Assembly (NCBI GenBank): GCA_024398075.1
Contig: JAKSJM010000024.1
Span: 1 to 40,599, forward strand
Direction of reading: 5' to 3'
DNA: 40,599 bases
DNA from: Bacteroidales bacterium
Lineage (GTDB): Bacteria > Bacteroidota > Bacteroidia > Bacteroidales > UBA932
The position numbers were made by a program, and so were the translations under genes. Of the stretch, positions 1-8,339 are shown in pieces. Under the pieces are notes generated by a model, which saw only the letters and a program-made list of their open reading frames with translations, searched no databases and was not told the origin of the DNA. Position 1 is the stretch's first letter, and every line of letters starts with the position of its first letter.

Positions 1-197
1 TCGAGAAGAGACACGAGGAGCGCTACCGCGCACTTCTCAAGAACGTCGAGACCGCTCAGGTATTCGAGAAGTCAGAGGTCAAGGTTTGGGAGTGCCGTAA
101 CTGCGGTCACGTAGTAGTAGGCACCAAGGCTCCAGAGCTCTGCCCTGTATGTGCTCATCCACAGGCTTACTTCGAGGTACACAAGGAGAACTTCTAG
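1..197 (+). CDS. Rubrerythrin, C-terminal part (gene starts outside the window)
   Basis: The reading frame that begins at base 3 is open for 64 codons and stops with TAG at 195-197. It encodes the end of a four-helix ferritin-like domain followed by a rubredoxin-like iron site. The site is visible as two CxxC pairs, in 'WECRNCGH' and 'ELCPVCAH', ending in 'AYFEVHKENF'. This ending is typical of rubrerythrin, a cytoplasmic non-haem iron protein that reduces hydrogen peroxide in anaerobes. The N-terminal diiron domain lies upstream of the window, so its metal ligands cannot be checked. A strong terminator follows about 30 bp after the stop codon. Confidence 0.93.
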   Translation, partial: EKRHEERYRALLKNVETAQVFEKSEVKVWECRNCGHVVVGTKAPELCPVCAHPQAYFEVHKENF

Positions 198-227
198 TCA
201 TCCCAGCCCTCCCGCGAGGGACCAGAA

Positions 228-265
228 AAAGGAAGACCGCGACCAAATGGCCGCGGTCTTCCTTT
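228..265. terminator. Strong intrinsic terminator after rubrerythrin
   Basis: A perfect 14-bp stem is formed by AAAGGAAGACCGCG (228-241) and its complement (252-265) around a 10-nt loop. The A-rich left flank and T-rich right flank make it able to act in both directions. It ends the rubrerythrin transcript and may also stop the minus-strand gene that ends at 327. Confidence 0.85.
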
Positions 266-326
266 ATCTTCGCATTTTCTGCGCAAACTCCGCCGTTTCC
301 GCGGGTGCGAAAAACTGCGGGAATGG

Positions 327-962
327 CTAGAACGAATACGACAGGCCAGCCTCAACGGAGAAGAGTCCTTTCACGGTCTGGACTTCGTCGTATATGTTCA
401 TGTACTGGTAGTTGTTCGTGAGGTTGTAGTGAAAACCTGGCATGAGTTTGAAGCAGAACTTCCAGAGCCTGAAGTTTATGTCCGCACCAGCGTCAAGCGT
501 AGTGGAAAACGCGTCATAGATTATGCCAGGCGTGATGCCTGCATAAACATCTACGTCACTGAACAAGCCCATAATGAAGCTGCCCAGCATACTGGAGAAT
601 GACCTGTCGTACCACGCTGAAAAGGCAGCGCCGTACGCTGCATTTCTAAGGCGTGTTTCCGAACCAATGGATCTGGTCTTGTAGACGAGAGCCAGAGGGA
701 CCTCCATGAGGTTTCTGCCGTCGTACATCTTCTGAGTGAACTGAAGACCAGCTCTGTAGCCCAGGCCGAAATCATTGAAACGGGAAAGGTCCACGCCGTA
801 GACAGTGGCATCATCCATCTCATGAGTCGAGCTCGTAGGCATGACTACGCCACTCCTAATGGTGATCTCACTGGACGAAGTTCTGAAAAAGTCCTGTCCA
901 AAAACGCTGAGAGTGCTAAACACCCCCAGCGCCATGGTAAGAAATATCTTTCTGATGTTCAT
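327..962 (-). CDS. Secreted outer-membrane beta-barrel-like protein of unknown function
   Basis: A 211-residue protein with a clear signal peptide (about residues 1-22, cleavage after 'LSVFGQ'). The mature part has alternating hydrophobic and aromatic stretches, glycines and a C-terminal 'FSVEAGLSYSF'. Such a terminal aromatic strand is usual for small outer-membrane barrels of Bacteroidetes. No catalytic motif was seen. The start codon overlaps the stop codon of the upstream flavodoxin gene by one base (TAATG), so the two are probably translated together. Its role is unknown. A link to the lipoprotein flavodoxin is suggested only by the coupling. Confidence 0.7.
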   Translation of the reverse strand: MNIRKIFLTMALGVFSTLSVFGQDFFRTSSSEITIRSGVVMPTSSTHEMDDATVYGVDLSRFNDFGLGYRAGLQFTQKMYDGRNLMEVPLALVYKTRSIGSETRLRNAAYGAAFSAWYDRSFSSMLGSFIMGLFSDVDVYAGITPGIIYDAFSTTLDAGADINFRLWKFCFKLMPGFHYNLTNNYQYMNIYDEVQTVKGLFSVEAGLSYSF

Positions 963-1768
963 TATCTTACTACCCTTGTGAATTCAGGTGCGATGCCGTT
1001 CTGAGCGAGCACATAAACCTGTGCGAGCGCTGGGTTACCATTTGCGTCCTGGCTTTCTACATTGTAAAGGTACTCTGTGCCACCTACTCTAGATCTAGAG
1101 CATACAGAAAGTGGAGTGCCGATAGGCATAGGATAGCTACCGCAAGCCTGGTTGAAGATCTCGAGGGTCTGGTCAGAAAGTGCCTCCATCTCTGAGAACT
1201 CATGCATGACCTCACGGATATCATCAGTGAATGCGTTCTCTGCGAGGAACTGCTTGACCTCACGATCTACGTTCGCGATTCTGGCGTTTCTGATACCGAA
1301 GCCATTCTGGACGTTAGCCTTAGGGAAGAGAGCCTGGAGAGCCTTGGTGGAAGACTCGAGGCCACCGCTACCGAAAGTACAGAAAGGAACGACTGTCTTT
1401 CCCTCAAGAGAAACCTTCTTTGAGAGTGACATCACTGGACGAGCGCAAGTGCCAAACCATACAGGATAGCCGATGAAGATAGTCTCGTACTTGGAAACAT
1501 CTGACTTGAGTTCCTTGAGAGCTGCTAATGCATCTCCCGAAGACATCTCATCCTGACATCTCTGGATGGTCTCCTCATAAGTGCCATCGTAAGGCTCCAC
1601 TACATCGAAAGCCTCGATGTCAGCACCAAGTTTGTTTGCGATAGCCTCAGCGACTGTCTTTGTGGCGCCAGTCTGAGAATAATAGAGAACCAGGGTCTTT
1701 GACTTCTGGTTCGATGTACATGACACAAGAGCTGCGAGTGTCATGATAGCAGCAAAAATCTTTTTCAT
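962..1768 (-). CDS. Lipoprotein flavodoxin
   Basis: A 268-residue protein. It starts with a lipoprotein signal peptide and lipobox 'LVSC' (Cys about residue 17), so it should be anchored in an envelope membrane. The flavodoxin domain spans about residues 27-180. Its FMN phosphate loop reads 'YYSQTGATKTVAEAI' and later flavodoxin features are 'IFIGYPVWFGTCARPV' and 'FCTFGSGGLESS'. An extra C-terminal part of about 80 residues, containing 'SVCSRSRVGGTEYLYNVES', is not part of a standard flavodoxin and I do not recognise it. Similar lipoprotein flavodoxins are common in Bacteroidales and are thought to carry electrons at the envelope; the partner is unknown. It is the first gene of a two-gene unit. 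Confidence 0.88.
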   Translation of the reverse strand: MKKIFAAIMTLAALVSCTSNQKSKTLVLYYSQTGATKTVAEAIANKLGADIEAFDVVEPYDGTYEETIQRCQDEMSSGDALAALKELKSDVSKYETIFIGYPVWFGTCARPVMSLSKKVSLEGKTVVPFCTFGSGGLESSTKALQALFPKANVQNGFGIRNARIANVDREVKQFLAENAFTDDIREVMHEFSEMEALSDQTLEIFNQACGSYPMPIGTPLSVCSRSRVGGTEYLYNVESQDANGNPALAQVYVLAQNGIAPEFTRVVR

Positions 1769-1815
1769 ATGCTTAAATTATATTCAATTTTCGGGCCTTG
1801 ACATATCAAGGCTCG

Positions 1816-1823
1816 CAAAGATA
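1816..1823 (-). promoter_or_regulatory. Likely -7 element for the flavodoxin operon
   Basis: On the minus strand this reads TATCTTTG, a full match to the Bacteroidetes -7 consensus TAnnTTTG, 47 bp ahead of the flavodoxin start. A TTTG lies upstream at 1850-1853, but the 26-bp spacing is longer than the usual 19-21, so the -33 part is uncertain. Confidence 0.45.
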
Positions 1824-1857
1824 CACATAAATTGCCGATGTATTTCTCACAAATATG

Positions 1858-1865
1858 TATATTTG
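1858..1865 (+). promoter_or_regulatory. Likely -7 element of the glycoside hydrolase operon
   Basis: TATATTTG matches TAnnTTTG and ends only five bases before the ATG at 1871. TTG at 1832-1834 could be the -33 element with a somewhat long spacer of 23 bp. The position argues for the start at 1871 rather than the in-frame ATG at 1832, and implies a leaderless or nearly leaderless mRNA. Confidence 0.45.
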
Positions 1866-1870
1866 AGGTC

Positions 1871-4195
1871 ATGAACACTAAACATCTGATAACTCTTGCG
1901 CTCTCACTGTCAGTGATAGCGTGTACACACAAGGAAATGTCCATCGACCAGAAAGTTAACGAGCTCTATGAGCGCATGACCCAGCAGGAGCGCATCGCAC
2001 AGCTCAGAAGCACATACCTGAACGATTTTTTCAGAGCAGACGGCACGCTCGACACAGCGAAGTGTCGCAAGCTGATTCCGGCGGGCATCGGTCACTTCTC
2101 GCAGTACGCCAGCCAGAACTCTGCAGATCCGAATGAGATACGCGACAAGGTAGCGGTGATGCAGGACTGGCTCATGCATAACACCCCGAGCGGCATACCT
2201 GCGCTCTTCCACGAGGAAGTGCTGACGGGAGTCTGCACGCGTGACGCAGCCGTGTATCCTCAGCAGATAGGACTCGCTTGCTCGTTCAACCCAGAACTCG
2301 CCGAGCTCAAGGCCGTCCAGACGGGCTTGACGCTTAGACAGATAGGAGGTTTCCTCTCGCTCTCCCCTATGGTGGACGTGGTGCGTACACCATCGTTCAA
2401 CCGCCTCGAGGAGTCGTACGGCGAGGACGCCTACCTCTCGGCTGTCTTCGGCACCGCCTTCGTGAAAGGCCTCCAGAAGGGCGGCCTTCGCACTGGCGTC
2501 GGCGCCTGCAGCAAGCATTTCCTGGGATATGGCGGTGGCGGAAATGCCGAGGAGAAGGAACTCATGGAAGAGATTCTGCTCCCTCATGAGACCATGATAC
2601 GCCTCGGCGGGGAGAAGGTCGTCATGACCGGCTACCACGCCGTGCACGGCACGAAGTGCGTGGCCAGCGCCGAGCTTCAGCAGGAGATTCTGCGCGAGTA
2701 CATTGGCTTCGACGGCATGATGGTGAGCGACTACGGATCCATTGACCAGATACCGGATTTCGAGGACAATCTTCATCGCGGAGCGGCTGCGATCAATGCT
2801 GGCAACGATGTAGATTTCCCACGCGGAGACAGCTATGGACTGCTGCAGGAGGCCATTGACGAAGGTCTCGTGAGCCAGCAGACTCTCGAGAGGGCGGTGA
2901 AGAATGTGCTCACTTACAAGGCTCTTGTGGGCCTTCTCGACGAGCAGCCTAAGCTCTACAGCAGCGAGCACATCGTATTCGACACCCCAGAGGAGCGCCA
3001 GACCGCATACACCCTCGCCACTCAGTCGGTAGTGATGCTGAAAAACGACGGCACGCTGCCTCTCAAGCAGCCTCAGAAGATATTCCTTACCGGTCCGAAC
3101 GCAAACTCCATGTGGGCTATGCTCGGCGACTATACCTTCCACTCTATGAGATACTTCTGGCAGAAGCAGACCGAGGATGCGCTGCATCCGAAGATCGTCT
3201 GCGTGAAGGAAGGACTCGAGAAGAACATGCCGGAAGGATTCAGCGTAGCGTATAGCTGCGGATGCGACTGGACCGAGGTCATAGAGACCCAGATCGAGGA
3301 GGGTGGAGACGAGAGAGCGCAGTGGATGCGCACCATCCTCGGGAGGAAGGTGCAGCATCCTGACGAAGCGAACGAGGCGGAGGCTCTCGCCATGGCAGCG
3401 CGCAGCGACGTGATCGTGGCGGCTATGGGCGAGAACGTGCTCCTGTGCGGTGAGAACCGCGACCGCACGTCTCTCTACCTCCCGGGCAAGCAGGAAGCGT
3501 ACGTAGAGAGCCTTATCGCGACCGGCAAGCCTGTGATTCTCGTGGTCTTCGGTGGCCGTGCGCAGGTCATCTCCCGCATCGCTGACCGCTGCGCCGCCAT
3601 CATCCAGGCATGGTATCCTGGCGAGGAAGGAGGTAACGCAGTGGCTGACATCCTTTACGGCAAGGTATCTCCATCTGGCAAGTTAAGTGTCTCATACCCA
3701 AGCGTTGAGATCAATGAACCCGTATGCTATAACTACTCCGACTCCGCCGATCCACGCATCGCTTGGCCATTTGGATACGGCCTTAGCTACAGCACGTTCG
3801 AGTACTCAAACCTCACAGTGGACAAGGAAGTGGCTACGAGCGCAAGCGCCGTAAAGCTCTCATTTGAAGTGAAGAACACTGGCGACATGGAAGCCGACGA
3901 GGTGGCACAGATCTACCTCTCCCCTACCAGCGGCTCCCAGAACATACGCCCTATCCAGCTCCAGGGATTCGGTCGCGTGAGCCTCAAGCCAGGCGAGTCG
4001 AAGACGCTCAGCTGCGAGCTCAGCACAGAGCAGTTCGGATACTACGAGAACCACCAGTGGAATATCGCTCCAGGAGAGTTTATCGTGAAGGTAGGAGCAT
4101 CATCACAGGACATCAGGCTCAGCGGAGAGGTGAGACTTACAGGCGAAAAGCTGACCATGCCTCTCAGGAGCACATATTTCTCAAATGTAAAATAG
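1871..4195 (+). CDS. Glycoside hydrolase family 3 lipoprotein (beta-glucosidase or beta-xylosidase type)
   Basis: A 774-residue protein from the ATG at 1871. That start gives a clean lipoprotein signal peptide with lipobox 'VIAC'; an in-frame ATG at 1832 lies upstream of the likely promoter and is disfavoured. The domain order is that of a full GH3 enzyme. The N-terminal barrel contains 'SYGEDAYL' and the nucleophile Asp287 in 'MMVSDYGS'. A second alpha/beta domain contains 'GENRDRTSLYLPGKQ' and 'WYPGEEGGNAVADILYG'. The C-terminal fibronectin-like domain contains 'VKNTGDMEADEVAQIYL'. GH3 enzymes remove sugars from the non-reducing end of beta-linked glycans with retention. The exact substrate cannot be told from sequence. 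It leads an operon with two more secreted proteins. Confidence 0.93.
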   Translation: MNTKHLITLALSLSVIACTHKEMSIDQKVNELYERMTQQERIAQLRSTYLNDFFRADGTLDTAKCRKLIPAGIGHFSQYASQNSADPNEIRDKVAVMQDWLMHNTPSGIPALFHEEVLTGVCTRDAAVYPQQIGLACSFNPELAELKAVQTGLTLRQIGGFLSLSPMVDVVRTPSFNRLEESYGEDAYLSAVFGTAFVKGLQKGGLRTGVGACSKHFLGYGGGGNAEEKELMEEILLPHETMIRLGGEKVVMTGYHAVHGTKCVASAELQQEILREYIGFDGMMVSDYGSIDQIPDFEDNLHRGAAAINAGNDVDFPRGDSYGLLQEAIDEGLVSQQTLERAVKNVLTYKALVGLLDEQPKLYSSEHIVFDTPEERQTAYTLATQSVVMLKNDGTLPLKQPQKIFLTGPNANSMWAMLGDYTFHSMRYFWQKQTEDALHPKIVCVKEGLEKNMPEGFSVAYSCGCDWTEVIETQIEEGGDERAQWMRTILGRKVQHPDEANEAEALAMAARSDVIVAAMGENVLLCGENRDRTSLYLPGKQEAYVESLIATGKPVILVVFGGRAQVISRIADRCAAIIQAWYPGEEGGNAVADILYGKVSPSGKLSVSYPSVEINEPVCYNYSDSADPRIAWPFGYGLSYSTFEYSNLTVDKEVATSASAVKLSFEVKNTGDMEADEVAQIYLSPTSGSQNIRPIQLQGFGRVSLKPGESKTLSCELSTEQFGYYENHQWNIAPGEFIVKVGASSQDIRLSGEVRLTGEKLTMPLRSTYFSNVK

Positions 4196-4207
4196 TAGAA
4201 CATCGAT

Positions 4208-5200
4208 ATGAAAAAGACTTTGCTCACAGCAGCGCTGATACTCTGCGCTGCCACATCGTTTGGACAGAAAATGCCCAAGCGCCCGGAACCCAAGGTAGAG
4301 TTCAACCAGAAAGGCATCGAGACCCAGAGGAGCAAGGAGAGCGTCCAGGGCACAGCCGTCTGGGGCGACCTTCTCTTCAGCATGCGCAACACAGGTCTCT
4401 GCGTGGTCATCGACATGAAGAAGAAGGAACTCGTATCCGAGTTCAAACTCGCCTCCTATGGCGAAATGAATCATGCCAATGATGCCTTCTTCGGACCCGA
4501 CAAATACGATGAGAACGACAAGTTCCCGCTCATCTACATCTCCCAGTGCAAGGACAAACCGGTGAAGGAGATAGGTCTTCCCGAGACAGACTCTCACTCG
4601 CGTCTCTGCTTCGTGGAGAGGATACTCACAGACGAGACAGGTAAGCCTATAGGCACTCAGATAGTGCAGCTTATCTATCTGAAACTCAGCAAGAAGCACT
4701 CACGCCTCATGGAGTTTGATCCTAAGAACCCTCAGTATCTGTATACTTTCGGAAACACTGTGGGCAATGAGAAGCCGGGAAACCATATCATCTTCCAGAG
4801 ACTTCCTTTCCCTAAGTTCAGCAAGGATAAGTTCCTCGTGGAGCTCTCAGAAGATGACATCCAGTACTCATTTTACATAGACGAGGTGCTTCCAGAGGGC
4901 GTCAAGGGTCCTCAGGAGAACATTCTTCAGGGAGGACTCGTGTACGATGGCCTGCTCTACCTGCCTGTAGGTGCGGGAAGCAAGCATCCTTCACATCTCT
5001 ATGTGATAGACCTTAGGTACGGAGAGGATCACTCCATCAGGAAGGGCTGCTGGTACGACTATTCAGACGTCATCACCTGCGAGATGGAGGACATGGACGT
5101 ATGGAGAGGCAAGATAGTCTGCACCACAAACAGCCACGAAGCTGTAAGACCCGTCTATAGCTTCAAGCGCAAGAGTTTCAAGATCGTAAACTTCAAATAA
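4208..5200 (+). CDS. Secreted protein of unknown function in the glycoside hydrolase operon
   Basis: A 330-residue protein with a standard signal peptide ending near 'AATSFGQ' (about residue 20). The mature protein has regularly spaced beta-strand-like segments and motifs such as 'GTAVWGDLLFSMRNTGLCVVID', 'NHANDAFFG', 'NILQGGLVYDGLLYLPVG' and 'LYVIDLRYG'. This pattern suggests a beta-propeller, but I do not recognise the family with confidence. It starts 12 bp after the GH3 stop, and the GH18 gene follows after one base, so it belongs to the same operon. Sugar binding or sensing would fit the context but is only a guess. Confidence 0.75.
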   Translation: MKKTLLTAALILCAATSFGQKMPKRPEPKVEFNQKGIETQRSKESVQGTAVWGDLLFSMRNTGLCVVIDMKKKELVSEFKLASYGEMNHANDAFFGPDKYDENDKFPLIYISQCKDKPVKEIGLPETDSHSRLCFVERILTDETGKPIGTQIVQLIYLKLSKKHSRLMEFDPKNPQYLYTFGNTVGNEKPGNHIIFQRLPFPKFSKDKFLVELSEDDIQYSFYIDEVLPEGVKGPQENILQGGLVYDGLLYLPVGAGSKHPSHLYVIDLRYGEDHSIRKGCWYDYSDVITCEMEDMDVWRGKIVCTTNSHEAVRPVYSFKRKSFKIVNFK

Positions 5201-5201
5201 A

Positions 5202-6296
5202 ATGAGAGTACATACCATTCTAACAGCCATATCATTGGCTTTCATCATCACATCGTGTGGAAGCAAGGTTGACCCTGAGCAGCCAGATCCCATTCAGAAG
5301 CCCGACCTCCCCACTACCACAAAGCTGGAGTATCCAGCGCCAGAACATACTGGATTTGAGAGAGTTGCATACTTTCCTTCATACAGGAACGTAGGCACAT
5401 TGTACGTCCCGGACTACATCTATGAGAGTGTGGATGTGTGCTGCTACGCATTCGCCACCATCAACGCCCAGAACAAGGTCTCGCTCCAGCAGGAGAAGAC
5501 CCTCAAGGCGCTCGTGGACCGCGCTCATGCGATGGGAAAGAAGGTGCTCATCAGCCTCAACGGAGACCACAAGCTTTACGCGCAGATGACCTCTTCCATG
5601 GCCAGCAGAATCACCTTCGTGAACTCCGTGATGGACATCGTGAAGAACTATAACCTCGATGGCGTGGACAATGACTGGGAGTATCCCAAGGCCTCGGACA
5701 ACTCATCCAAGGGCAACTACGAACTCATGAAGCAGTTCTCAAACATCCTTCATGCACCAGGCGAGAACAAGCTCCTGACCATGGCCATCACACCTGGCAA
5801 GTACGCTGGATCCATCCGTGACGGCATCCTCACAGAGGTGTTTGACTGCGTGGACTGGTTCAACATCATGGTCTATGATGATTACACCACCGAAGTGGCC
5901 GGCAGGAACCACGCCTCATGGGAACTCATGACCACAGCAGCGAGCTACTGGATAGGAGAAAGAAAAATGCCTAAGAAGAAATTTGTCTGCGGCCTTCCAG
6001 CATACGGAAGGGCATCCGGCATCACCCAGAGCGGCACCACCCTATCCTACTCAGTCATCCTCGATAAGGGTGGAGACCCATACTCGGACAGCGCTATGGT
6101 ATCGTCAGACTCGCATCCAGAGTCATACGAGATATTCTACAACGGCATAACCACCATCAGAAAGAAAGTGGCATACTGCATGGAGAATGATCTCGGAGGC
6201 TACATGTTCTGGGAGCAGGGTCAGGACTGCTACACGGACAAGGAAAAGTCGCTGCTGTACAACGCCAGCGACGAATACATGACATCAAAAAAGTAG
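5202..6296 (+). CDS. Glycoside hydrolase family 18 lipoprotein (chitinase-like)
   Basis: A 364-residue protein with a lipoprotein signal peptide and lipobox 'ITSC'. The GH18 active-site motif is intact: 'DGVDNDWE' at residues 153-160, with Glu160 as the general acid. Further family features are 'VLISLNGDHK', 'WFNIMVYDD' on the beta-6 strand, and 'GGYMFWEQGQD' near the end. GH18 enzymes cleave beta-1,4 N-acetylglucosamine linkages, either in chitin or, as endo-beta-N-acetylglucosaminidases, in N-glycan cores. In a gut Bacteroidales the host-glycan role is plausible, but the subfamily cannot be settled by eye. It starts two bases after the preceding stop codon, so the two are likely coupled. 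Confidence 0.92.
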   Translation: MRVHTILTAISLAFIITSCGSKVDPEQPDPIQKPDLPTTTKLEYPAPEHTGFERVAYFPSYRNVGTLYVPDYIYESVDVCCYAFATINAQNKVSLQQEKTLKALVDRAHAMGKKVLISLNGDHKLYAQMTSSMASRITFVNSVMDIVKNYNLDGVDNDWEYPKASDNSSKGNYELMKQFSNILHAPGENKLLTMAITPGKYAGSIRDGILTEVFDCVDWFNIMVYDDYTTEVAGRNHASWELMTTAASYWIGERKMPKKKFVCGLPAYGRASGITQSGTTLSYSVILDKGGDPYSDSAMVSSDSHPESYEIFYNGITTIRKKVAYCMENDLGGYMFWEQGQDCYTDKEKSLLYNASDEYMTSKK

Positions 6297-6316
6297 GGCC
6301 AGCGCCCTACTTTTTT
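6287..6316. terminator. Bidirectional intrinsic terminator between convergent genes
   Basis: A 13-bp perfect stem (AAAAAAGTAGGGC, 6287-6299, against 6304-6316) with a four-base loop CAGC. The A-run and T-run on either side allow termination in both directions. It overlaps the stop codon of the GH18 gene and the last codons of the convergent UGSC-like gene. Confidence 0.87.
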
Positions 6317-8265
6317 TGTCCTATGAGCTCGGACCAATTGTCCGGAAGCTCTATCTTCACTGTGGCATAACCGCCACCTGGCATAGTCTGGGCCTTGTTT
6401 CTGGCCGCATCGCCCGTGATGATGAAGGCAGTCATGCCGTACTTCATCGTAGGGATGGTCGACATCTGCTCTTCTGGAGAGTCATACCATGCCGGAGTCT
6501 TGGTCATCTCTGCGCCTTCGCTCTTCGCCAAATGTGCACTGTACTGCCTTAGGTTATGCTCGCCTCCATCCTTGGTGCCACCAGGATTTGCATAGTAGTT
6601 CGCGAAAGCGCGCTCTTTAAGAGGACGTCTCGAATTCCTGATCAGAGCCTTCTCCAGGGCATCTGGAGAGTTATACTTGCGAGCCAGGATGGCAGCCACA
6701 GGCTCGGTCATCAGTATGGTCCTATAGGTATACTGCTTGCCGCTTCCGAGCGCGAACTGGCATCTCTCGGAGATGTCCCACGCGAGCAGTTCCATCATCT
6801 TCTGAGGGTCTGTGGTCGAAGGAGCCATATTGTTTCCCCACAAAAGTGTGGAAGCCACTGTGATGGTGCTCTCTTCTGGCGCGAAACCATTGCGCACATG
6901 ATAAGGCTTCCAGCCAATGCGCTCGCACGCTTGCTCATCCTCGACCATGCACCAAGGCATAGGGTAGCCGAATGTGCCCATGCGGTCCTGCTTCACGTAA
7001 TAGCCGGCTAGGTTCATCAACGCGAGGTTCATGAATCGGCCAATGGCTACGTTTGCGGCTTCATTGATCTGTCCCTGTCCACAGTCGATGCCTAGCTGTG
7101 CGGCGAGCGGGCCATTCAGCCAGCAGAAAGGCGCCCAGGCGTGCGTGCTGGCGAGTGTGCGCCTGAAGTTTCCGTCGCCCATGGCCTTCGTCATGGCGAT
7201 GAGGATAGGCATGTACTCGGGCTTGCAGCCGGCCATGACGGCGTTTACTGCGACATGCCATGCGGTGGTGTTTCTGTGCGCCACAGGGAGCACGGCGACC
7301 GTCTCGTCCCACTTGTAAGGGGTATATTTCAAATACTCGTTCACCTTCTCGAAGGTAGGCGGCACGATAGGGAGTCCGTCTGTCCAGAGGTTTTCTGCGA
7401 AGTAGTCGTTGATTTCGTCCAATGTCCCATAAAAGACGTCATCGCGTATGTCGCCACGGCTGGCATTCATGCCCTCAGTGCGCTCAGAGGCCGAAATCGG
7501 TCTCGTAAGTGCGTCCACGATCTGTGGCCACAGCACCTCGCGCGTGTTCTTTATAAGTTCTTCCTCAGTGTGCGAGGCGAATGCTCCCGGATACTTGGCT
7601 ATACGCATCACCGGCACACCGTTGTTCAGCGCAGTATAGCGCGCCTGATCCACGAAGCCGGGACCAGCGATGATGACCGACGGCACGCCGATGTACTCGG
7701 CTGCGATGCAAGATCCCGTTTCCTTCGGAGTACAGAGGCCGCAACCACCATTTCCAGAGATGACGGCGTCGACCTTCATCGACTTTAGTTTGGCCTGGAA
7801 CTCGTCCTTAGCCCTTCTGGTGACGCCAGGAGCGGGATAGACGCCGGCAGCGCCTATCTCATCGAGGAGTATGACCTTCGCTGTAGGATAATGCTCAAGG
7901 ATGAGCCTTTTTATCTCTGGATGCGTTATGTGGGTCATGAAACTTACTCCCACTATGGCAATGGTCTTACCCTCCAGAGTATTCAATCTCGGCGCCTGAC
8001 TTATCATTTCGACAGTCGTACGCCCTACAGGACTTACTACCGCATAGTTTACTTCTTTTGCTGCGGCAGTCTTCGAAGTCGATGTAGTCTGTGTCTTTTT
8101 GACAGTCGTGGATGTCGTTTGAGACGAAGGTTTCGCAGATGTGGTCTGCTTCGTCGGAGCGCTCCACTCTATTTTGCAATTCTCGTCGCAAACCATTCTT
8201 CTGGGCTGCGCATTCACAAGTGCACAAAGCGTGAAAAATGCTAAAACAGTGACAACTTTCTTCAT
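6307..8265 (-). CDS. Secreted UGSC-family-like protein, two-domain
   Basis: A 652-residue protein from the ATG at 8265, chosen because it gives a clean signal peptide ('MKKVVTVLAFFTLCALVNAQ'); an ATG four codons earlier (8277) is possible. Residues about 32-66 form a Thr/Ser/Lys/Gln-rich linker. Residues about 75-245 resemble the UGSC family: 'VDAVISGNGGCGLCTPKE' places a CGLC motif (Cys175, Cys178) where family members have Sec-Gly-Ser-Cys, followed by 'GVPSVIIAGPGF'. The larger C-terminal part ('YFAENLWTDGLPIVPPT', 'NTTAWHVAVNAVMAGCKPEY') I know only as a region that travels with such proteins. The motif suggests thiol redox chemistry, but no reaction is established. It is a single gene, convergent with the glycan operon. 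Confidence 0.7.
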   Translation of the reverse strand: MKKVVTVLAFFTLCALVNAQPRRMVCDENCKIEWSAPTKQTTSAKPSSQTTSTTVKKTQTTSTSKTAAAKEVNYAVVSPVGRTTVEMISQAPRLNTLEGKTIAIVGVSFMTHITHPEIKRLILEHYPTAKVILLDEIGAAGVYPAPGVTRRAKDEFQAKLKSMKVDAVISGNGGCGLCTPKETGSCIAAEYIGVPSVIIAGPGFVDQARYTALNNGVPVMRIAKYPGAFASHTEEELIKNTREVLWPQIVDALTRPISASERTEGMNASRGDIRDDVFYGTLDEINDYFAENLWTDGLPIVPPTFEKVNEYLKYTPYKWDETVAVLPVAHRNTTAWHVAVNAVMAGCKPEYMPILIAMTKAMGDGNFRRTLASTHAWAPFCWLNGPLAAQLGIDCGQGQINEAANVAIGRFMNLALMNLAGYYVKQDRMGTFGYPMPWCMVEDEQACERIGWKPYHVRNGFAPEESTITVASTLLWGNNMAPSTTDPQKMMELLAWDISERCQFALGSGKQYTYRTILMTEPVAAILARKYNSPDALEKALIRNSRRPLKERAFANYYANPGGTKDGGEHNLRQYSAHLAKSEGAEMTKTPAWYDSPEEQMSTIPTMKYGMTAFIITGDAARNKAQTMPGGGYATVKIELPDNWSELIGQKK

Positions 8266-8339
8266 TTTTTCGAACAATTTGCTTTGTTAGACAAGAAAAA
8301 CCGAAAAAAGTAAATATCTTTTGTGAACTATTTTCAAGC

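Noticed and set aside
1910-3358. 482-codon open frame on the minus strand inside the GH3 gene
   Set aside because: It mirrors the codon use of the GH3 gene, has no family signature and no promoter; the plus-strand protein is clearly real.
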